Assembly (NCBI RefSeq): GCF_019263705.2
Contig: NZ_JADQDK010000001.1
Location: forward strand, 1,736,001 to 1,800,000
Direction: 5' to 3'
DNA: 64,000 nucleotides
Source: Pseudonocardia abyssalis
GTDB lineage: Bacteria; Actinomycetota; Actinomycetes; Mycobacteriales; Pseudonocardiaceae
Shown here: positions 57,131 through 64,000 of the stretch, in pieces
Numbering within the stretch: the stretch's first letter is position 1
Layout of the letters: every line of letters begins with the position of its first letter
Notes under the pieces: generated by a model
Told to the model about the DNA's origin: nothing
Database searches by the model: none
Seen by the model: only the letters and a program-made list of their open reading frames with translations
Position numbers and translations under genes: made by a program

Positions 57131-58081
57131 CTAGAAGGGCAGGCCGAGGACCGGGAGGCCGATCGCCGCGTCCACCGCGATCGCGGCGAACAGCAGGCAG
57201 AGATACATGTTCGACAGGTGGAACAGCTTCATCGGGCTGACCTCGTCGCCCGCCACGATGTCGTGGTGCAGGCGGTGGGCCGAGATGACGAACCACGCCC
57301 CGCCCAGCACCGCGACGGCCGCGTAGATCCACGACGTGACGGGCAGCAGCGCGAGCGTGACCACGAACATCACCCACGAGTACGCGACGATCCGACGCGA
57401 CACCTGCACCGGCGTGGCGACGACGGGCAGCATCGGCACCCCGGCGGCGGCGTAGTCCTCGCGGTAGCGCATGGCGAGCGCCCAGAAGTGCGGCGGAGTC
57501 CAGAAGAAGATGATCGCGAACATGACCAGCGCGGGCCACTCGACGGTGCCGGTGACCGCCGCCCACCCGATGACGACGGGCATGCAGCCCGCCGCGCCGC
57601 CCCAGACGATGTTCTGCGAGGTCCGGCGCTTGAGCAGCAGCGTGTAGACCAGCACGTAGAACGCGATGGCCGCGACCGACAGCGCGGCGGCGAGCCAGTT
57701 CGTCGTCAACCCGAGCCAGACCGAGCTGAGCACGCCCAGGACCAGGCCGAAGATCAGCGCGTTGCGCGGCGGCACCTGACCCTTGGCCAGCGGACGGCGC
57801 GCGGTGCGCTTCATCACCTTGTCGATGTCGGCGTCGACGACGCAGTTGAGCGCGTGCGCGCTCGCCGCGGCCAGCGCGCCGCCGAGCAGCGTGGCGATGA
57901 TCAGCCAGACGCTCGGGATGCCCCGCTGCGCGAGGAACATCGCCGGGACCGTGACGACCAGGAGCTGCTCGATGATCCGGGTCTTGGTGAGGCCCAGGTA
58001 GGCGCCGACGGTGGATCGCGCACGAGCCACGAATCCGACCTGCGTCGGTGCCACGTCGGACACGGGCACACTCACCGGCAC
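57131..58081 (-). CDS. ctaB: Protoheme IX farnesyltransferase (heme O synthase) CtaB
   Basis: 316 residues, nine membrane helices of the UbiA family. First Asp-rich motif [20 protein letters not shown] and second region [14 protein letters not shown] hold the Mg-prenyl-diphosphate residues. Makes heme O, the substrate of CtaA. The protein starts with a codon at 58081; in-frame GTGs slightly downstream could also serve. Divergent from tkt; the gap 58082-58294 has a TAGGCT box at 58217-58222 as a -10 candidate for tkt and no other gene. Confidence 0.96.
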   Translation of the reverse strand: MPVSVPVSDVAPTQVGFVARARSTVGAYLGLTKTRIIEQLLVVTVPAMFLAQRGIPSVWLIIATLLGGALAAASAHALNCVVDADIDKVMKRTARRPLAKGQVPPRNALIFGLVLGVLSSVWLGLTTNWLAAALSVAAIAFYVLVYTLLLKRRTSQNIVWGGAAGCMPVVIGWAAVTGTVEWPALVMFAIIFFWTPPHFWALAMRYREDYAAAGVPMLPVVATPVQVSRRIVAYSWVMFVVTLALLPVTSWIYAAVAVLGGAWFVISAHRLHHDIVAGDEVSPMKLFHLSNMYLCLLFAAIAVDAAIGLPVLGLPF

Positions 58082-58294
58082 AACCTCGATCCGCGATGTG
58101 GTGGGGCGGTTCTTCTACAGCGCGTCGATCCTAGCCCGGCGCATGACGGGACGGCCTGTCGGGTAACCCGGCGTGAACCGTGGGTGCGCAGAGCACACCC
58201 ACCTGTCCGACGTGGATAGGCTGGCGCCGACGCGTCGTGGCGTACCGCCCCGTGACCAGTGCCTGAAGTAGAAGCCCAAGACCAGGGAGCCGCC

Positions 58295-60400
<2,106 letters not shown>

Positions 60401-60411
60401 GGAGTTCCGAG

Positions 60412-61521
60412 ATGAGCAACGACCGTCTGAAGGCGCTCGCCGACGCGGGTGTCTCCATCTGGCTCGACGACCTGTCGCGCGAGCGCCTGCGCAGCGGCAA
60501 CCTGCAGGAGCTGATCACCGGGTCGCACGTCGTCGGCGTCACCACCAACCCGACGATCTTCGCGGGGGCGCTGGCGAACGGCGAGGCCTACGACGAGCAG
60601 GTCCGCGAGCTCGCCGGGCGCGGCGCGTCGGTCGAGGACGCGGTCCGCGAGATCACCGTCGCCGACGTCACCGAGGCCTGCGACGTCTTCCGCGGCGTCT
60701 GGGAGTCCACGAACGGCGTCGACGGACGCGTGTCGCTGGAGGTCGACCCGGGCCTGGCCCGTGACCCCGACGGCACCGTCGCACAGGCGATCGACCTGTG
60801 GAAGGCCGTCGACCGGCCCAACCTGCTGGTGAAGATCCCGGCCACCGAGGCGGGCCTGCCCGCGGTCGGCCGCACGCTCGCCGAGGGCATCTCGGTGAAC
60901 GTCACGCTGATCTTCTCGGTCGAGCGCTACCGCGCCGTCATGGGCGCCTACCTGGAAGGGCTGGAGGCCGCCGCGGCCAACGGGCACGCGCTGCCGGGCA
61001 TCGCGTCGGTCGCGAGCTTCTTCGTCTCCCGCGTCGACGGCGAGATCGACAAGCGGCTCGAGAAGATCGGCACCGACGAGGCGCTGGCGCTGCGCGGCAA
61101 GGCCGGGGTCGCGAACTCCCGGTTGGCCTACGCGGCGTTCCAGGACGTGTTCTCCGGGGAGCGCTGGGAGGCACTCGCCGCGCAGGGGGCGGTCGTCCAG
61201 CGACCGCTGTGGGCCTCGACCGGGGTCAAGAACCCCGACTACCCCGACACCCTCTACGTCACCGAGCTCGTCGTCGCCGACACCGTCAACACCATGCCGG
61301 AGAAGACGATGCAGGCCTTCGCCGACCACGGCGAGGTCCACGGCGACCGGGTCACCGGCACCGCAGCCGAGGCGCAGGAGGTCTTCGACGCCCTCGAGCG
61401 CGTGGGCATCGACCTCACCGACGTGTTCCTCGTGCTGGAGGAGGAGGGCGTCGAGAAGTTCGACAAGTCCTGGGCCGAGCTCGGCGAGACCGTGCAGGGC
61501 CAGCTCGACGGCGCCCGCTGA
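60412..61521 (+). CDS. tal: Transaldolase
   Basis: 369 residues, 11 bp after tkt with GAGGAG upstream of ATG 60412. The N-terminal [17 protein letters not shown] and [12 protein letters not shown] motifs and the Schiff-base Lys in [16 protein letters not shown] are typical of actinobacterial transaldolase. [19 protein letters not shown] segment ([14 protein letters not shown]) follows. Works with transketolase. Confidence 0.98.
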   Translation: MSNDRLKALADAGVSIWLDDLSRERLRSGNLQELITGSHVVGVTTNPTIFAGALANGEAYDEQVRELAGRGASVEDAVREITVADVTEACDVFRGVWESTNGVDGRVSLEVDPGLARDPDGTVAQAIDLWKAVDRPNLLVKIPATEAGLPAVGRTLAEGISVNVTLIFSVERYRAVMGAYLEGLEAAAANGHALPGIASVASFFVSRVDGEIDKRLEKIGTDEALALRGKAGVANSRLAYAAFQDVFSGERWEALAAQGAVVQRPLWASTGVKNPDYPDTLYVTELVVADTVNTMPEKTMQAFADHGEVHGDRVTGTAAEAQEVFDALERVGIDLTDVFLVLEEEGVEKFDKSWAELGETVQGQLDGAR

Positions 61522-61542
61522 GTTGGACGAGATGGGGCGCCC

Positions 61543-62823
61543 GTGCTGACCACCTCCGTCCACCAGCCGGCCGAGCTGCTCGACCGGCTGGTGGACGGGG
61601 CCGTCGCGTCCCGGGTCGCCGACGGACCGCGCGCCGCGTGCGTGCGGGCCGCGCGGCCGCTGGTCGGCGAGATCACGGCGCTGCGGGAGTCGCTGCACGT
61701 CGCGGGGCTGGCCAAGGTGCTGCTGGTCGCCGCGCCGGAGGTCGGTGCGGTCGCCGAGGCGTTCGCGGGCGACGGCGCCCGGCTCCTCGTGCTCGACACC
61801 GCCGACCCGGTACGGGTGGCCGACGCGCTCGACGGCGACCTCGACGCCACGGTGCTCGTGGTCGCCGTCCCGCCCGGCACCGCCCCGGTCGAGGTCCGGG
61901 CGCTGGACCGCGTCGTCGAGGAGATCCGCGCGGGATTCCGGGCGGAGGGGCTCGACGCGGACGCGCACACGGTGGTCGTCGCACCCGGTCGGGACGCCAC
62001 CGTCACCGGTGGGGCCGCCGGTGCCTTCTCCCCCTACGCCCTGGTGCCCGCCGGGCTCGCCGGTGCCGACGTCGCCGCGCTCGTCACCGACGCCGTGGCG
62101 GCCCGCGACACCCTGCTCGCCGACGACCCGGCCAACCCCGCCATCGTGTTGGGCGCGCTGCTGGCCGAGCACGACGTCGTGGAGGTCGGGGACCGCTGGG
62201 CCGCCGCGCTGCTCGACGCGGTCGGCGGCGAGCCGGTGCCCGTCGTCCACGACGGCGGACCGGACACCCACCAGGCACTGCGCATCGGCCCGGACGGTGA
62301 CGTCGACGTGCCCGGCCCGGTCGCCGCGCGGATCCTGCTGTGGGAGCACGCCGCGGCCGTCGCCGCGCACCTGCGGGAGCCCGGGCGGCCCGCCCCGTCC
62401 GGTGACCACCTGCGTCCGGCGTTCACCGACGACGACGTCGAGGTCTCCGCGGGGCCGTGGCTGCCCCCGGGCACCACCACCGTCGGCGACGCCCTGCTGG
62501 CCCTGATGGACGCCGGCGGGACCCACGTCGCGCTGCACGCCCACCTCGACCGCGAGTCCGACGCCTCGATCGCGCTGCTGCGCGGCGTGCTGGCCCGGCG
62601 GACCGGCCGCACCGTCACCTTCGACTGGGGCCCGGCGCTGCGGCCGGGAGCGGCCGTCTGCCAGATCACCGGCGCGGGCGACGGCCGCTCCGGGCTCGAC
62701 GACGCCCAGGTCGGACAGGCCGACGCCGACGCCGCGGCCCAGCCCGGACCGGTACTGCGGCTGCACCTGCCCGACCGCCTCCTCGGGCTGGTGGCCGTCG
62801 TGCGCGCGGTACAGCACCTGTAG
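61543..62823 (+). CDS. Glucose-6-phosphate-isomerase-like protein, active site missing
   Basis: 426 residues from GTG 61543, against about 550 in active enzymes that actinobacteria keep between tal and zwf. It aligns with that family: GAFSPYALVPAGLAGADV corresponds to the sugar-phosphate signature that normally reads GGRYSALTAFGLVPAGLAG; here GGRYS has become GGAAGAFS. Later, VALHAHLDRESDASIALLRGVLARRTGRTVTFDWGP (in pieces) matches, but the STGQYHKGGP segment with the catalytic His and Lys has been deleted, and QITG follows at once. The reading frame is intact and codon use normal, so it is probably a non-catalytic or regulatory relic and not a fresh pseudogene. Confidence 0.8.
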   Translation: MLTTSVHQPAELLDRLVDGAVASRVADGPRAACVRAARPLVGEITALRESLHVAGLAKVLLVAAPEVGAVAEAFAGDGARLLVLDTADPVRVADALDGDLDATVLVVAVPPGTAPVEVRALDRVVEEIRAGFRAEGLDADAHTVVVAPGRDATVTGGAAGAFSPYALVPAGLAGADVAALVTDAVAARDTLLADDPANPAIVLGALLAEHDVVEVGDRWAAALLDAVGGEPVPVVHDGGPDTHQALRIGPDGDVDVPGPVAARILLWEHAAAVAAHLREPGRPAPSGDHLRPAFTDDDVEVSAGPWLPPGTTTVGDALLALMDAGGTHVALHAHLDRESDASIALLRGVLARRTGRTVTFDWGPALRPGAAVCQITGAGDGRSGLDDAQVGQADADAAAQPGPVLRLHLPDRLLGLVAVVRAVQHL

Positions 62824-62858
62824 GACGATCACCCCACACCGAACGACTGGGAGACACG

Positions 62859-64000
62859 ATGACGGCCACGCCGGCTGCGGGCTGGAGCAACCCGCTCCGC
62901 GACCCGCGCGACAAGCGGCTCCCGCGGATCGCGGGACCGTGCGGACTGGTGATCTTCGGGGTCACCGGTGACCTCTCGCGCAAGAAGCTGATGCCCGCCA
63001 TCTACGACCTCGCCAACCGCGGGCTGCTGCCGCCCGGCTTCGCCCTCACCGGCTTCGCCCGCCGCGACTGGGCCGCGCAGGACTTCGGCCAGGTCGTCTA
63101 CGAGGCCGTCAAGGAGCACGCGCGCACCCCGTTCCGGCAGAGCGTGTGGGACCGGCTCGCGGAGGGGTTCCGGTTCGTCCAGGGCAGCTTCGACGACGAC
63201 GACGCGTTCGACCGCCTGGAGGACACCGTCCGCGAGCTCGACCGCGAGCGCGGCACCGGCGGCAACCACGCCTTCTACCTCTCGATCCCGCCGAACGCGT
63301 TCCCGGTGGTGTGCAAACAGCTCTCCCGCTCCGGGCTCGCCGCCCAGGAGGGCCTCGATCAGTGGCGCCGGGTCGTCATCGAGAAGCCGTTCGGGCACGA
63401 CCTGAAGTCGGCCGTGGAGCTCAACGGGATCGTCAACGAGGTCTTCCCCGAGGACTCGGTGTTCCGCATCGACCACTACCTCGGCAAGGAGACCGTCCAG
63501 AACATCCTGGCGCTGCGCTTCGCCAACCAGCTGTTCGAGCCGATCTGGAACTCCCACTACGTCGACCACGTGCAGATCACGATGGCCGAGGACATCGGCC
63601 TCGGCGGGCGGGCGGGGTACTACGACGGCATCGGCGCCGCCCGCGACGTCATCCAGAACCACCTGCTGCAGCTGCTCGCGTTCATCGCGATGGAGGAGCC
63701 CACGTCGTTCTCCTCAGACGAGCTGCGCGCGGAGAAGACCAAGGTGCTCAAGGCGACCCGCCTCGTCGGGCCGCTGGAGGAGACCACCGCCCGCGGGCAG
63801 TACAGCGGCGGGTGGCAGGGCGGCGAGAACGTGCCCGGGCTCAAGGAGGAGGTCGGCTTCGACCCCGAGTCCGGCACCGAGACCTACGCCGCGATCACCG
63901 TCGAGGTCGACACCCGCCGCTGGGCGGGCGTGCCGTTCTACCTGCGCACCGGGAAGCGCCTCGGCCGCCGCGTCACCGAGATCGCGGTGATCTTCAAGCG
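62859..64000 (+). CDS. zwf: Glucose-6-phosphate 1-dehydrogenase (runs off the window)
   Basis: First 380 codons from ATG 62859, with GGGAG upstream. NADP-binding IFGVTGDLSRKKLMPAIYDLA at the N-terminus (about 31-51, in pieces IFGVTGDLSRKK), substrate motif RIDHYLGKETVQN with the catalytic His, and VIEKPFGHDL. Oxidative entry to the pentose phosphate pathway, forming NADPH. The C-terminal ~130 residues lie past 64000. Fourth gene of the tkt operon; opcA and pgl would be expected next. Confidence 0.97.
   Translation, partial: MTATPAAGWSNPLRDPRDKRLPRIAGPCGLVIFGVTGDLSRKKLMPAIYDLANRGLLPPGFALTGFARRDWAAQDFGQVVYEAVKEHARTPFRQSVWDRLAEGFRFVQGSFDDDDAFDRLEDTVRELDRERGTGGNHAFYLSIPPNAFPVVCKQLSRSGLAAQEGLDQWRRVVIEKPFGHDLKSAVELNGIVNEVFPEDSVFRIDHYLGKETVQNILALRFANQLFEPIWNSHYVDHVQITMAEDIGLGGRAGYYDGIGAARDVIQNHLLQLLAFIAMEEPTSFSSDELRAEKTKVLKATRLVGPLEETTARGQYSGGWQGGENVPGLKEEVGFDPESGTETYAAITVEVDTRRWAGVPFYLRTGKRLGRRVTEIAVIFK

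Overview
The window reads as chromosome of a high-GC actinomycete, most likely Pseudonocardiaceae (Pseudonocardia-like). Reasons: very high third-position GC, many GTG starts, ATGA/GTGA stop-start overlaps, an ergothioneine operon, mycobacterial-type suf and mptB genes, and gene order that, from memory, follows the M. tuberculosis Rv1447c-Rv1474c block (zwf-tal-tkt-ctaB ... qor-ctaA-ABC-mptB-sufR-sufBDCSUT ... echA-ABC-F-small HTH-TetR). Accessory modules are inserted into that backbone.

Layout. 0-1.6 kb: the start of a GntR regulator, a repeated ACTAGTAC operator candidate and an FAD monooxygenase. 1.6-6.6 kb: ergothioneine operon egtA-egtB-egtC-egtD plus a cupin in the place where egtE might be expected. 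6.7-12.4 kb: TetR (AcnR-like), ABC exporter, enoyl-CoA hydratase, small HTH protein, ABC-F ATPase. 12.5-20 kb: SDR, dGTPase-like HD hydrolase, lycopene-cyclase-like flavoprotein, universal stress protein, adenylate cyclase, arylamine N-acetyltransferase, MFS transporter. 20-26.8 kb: formate oxidation module with mobA, a three-gene NAD-linked formate dehydrogenase and fdhD. 26.8-33 kb: LacI-controlled beta-glucoside uptake and hydrolysis operon. 33-40.6 kb: LLM oxidoreductase and the whole suf operon under SufR. 40.7-47.2 kb: mptB, ABC pair, heme A synthase, quinone oxidoreductase. 47.2-50.8 kb: ferric-iron ABC importer with an IdeR-like box. 50.9-57 kb: S9 peptidase, DUF305 lipoprotein, secreted LVIVD-repeat protein, a dead formaldehyde dehydrogenase, an AbiEi-like gene. 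57-64 kb: ctaB and tkt-tal-(pgi-like)-zwf.

The most striking item is fdhA. An in-frame TGA at codon 82 sits exactly where formate dehydrogenases carry Cys or selenocysteine. It is followed at the same distance as in E. coli fdhF by a 7-bp stem with a GGUCU loop, so this is a selenoprotein gene that ordinary gene callers would split in two. Its partner gene carries the 2Fe-2S, 4Fe-4S and the FdhF-type Fe4S4 domains that normally belong to the same polypeptide, so the alpha subunit is split and its parts are in permuted order in the operon. FdhD and MobA, needed for sulfuration and bis-MGD formation, flank the operon.

Other points: many intergenic gaps contain long hairpins built from a private word used in both orientations. 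Two AbiEi/DUF559-like paralogs (one frameshifted) are each bracketed by such hairpins. A pgi-like gene between tal and zwf has lost its active-site segments. There are gene remnants of a CocE/NonD hydrolase, an intradiol dioxygenase, and a glutathione-independent formaldehyde dehydrogenase whose start codon appears mutated. No tRNA, rRNA, CRISPR array, IS element or phage gene was recognised.
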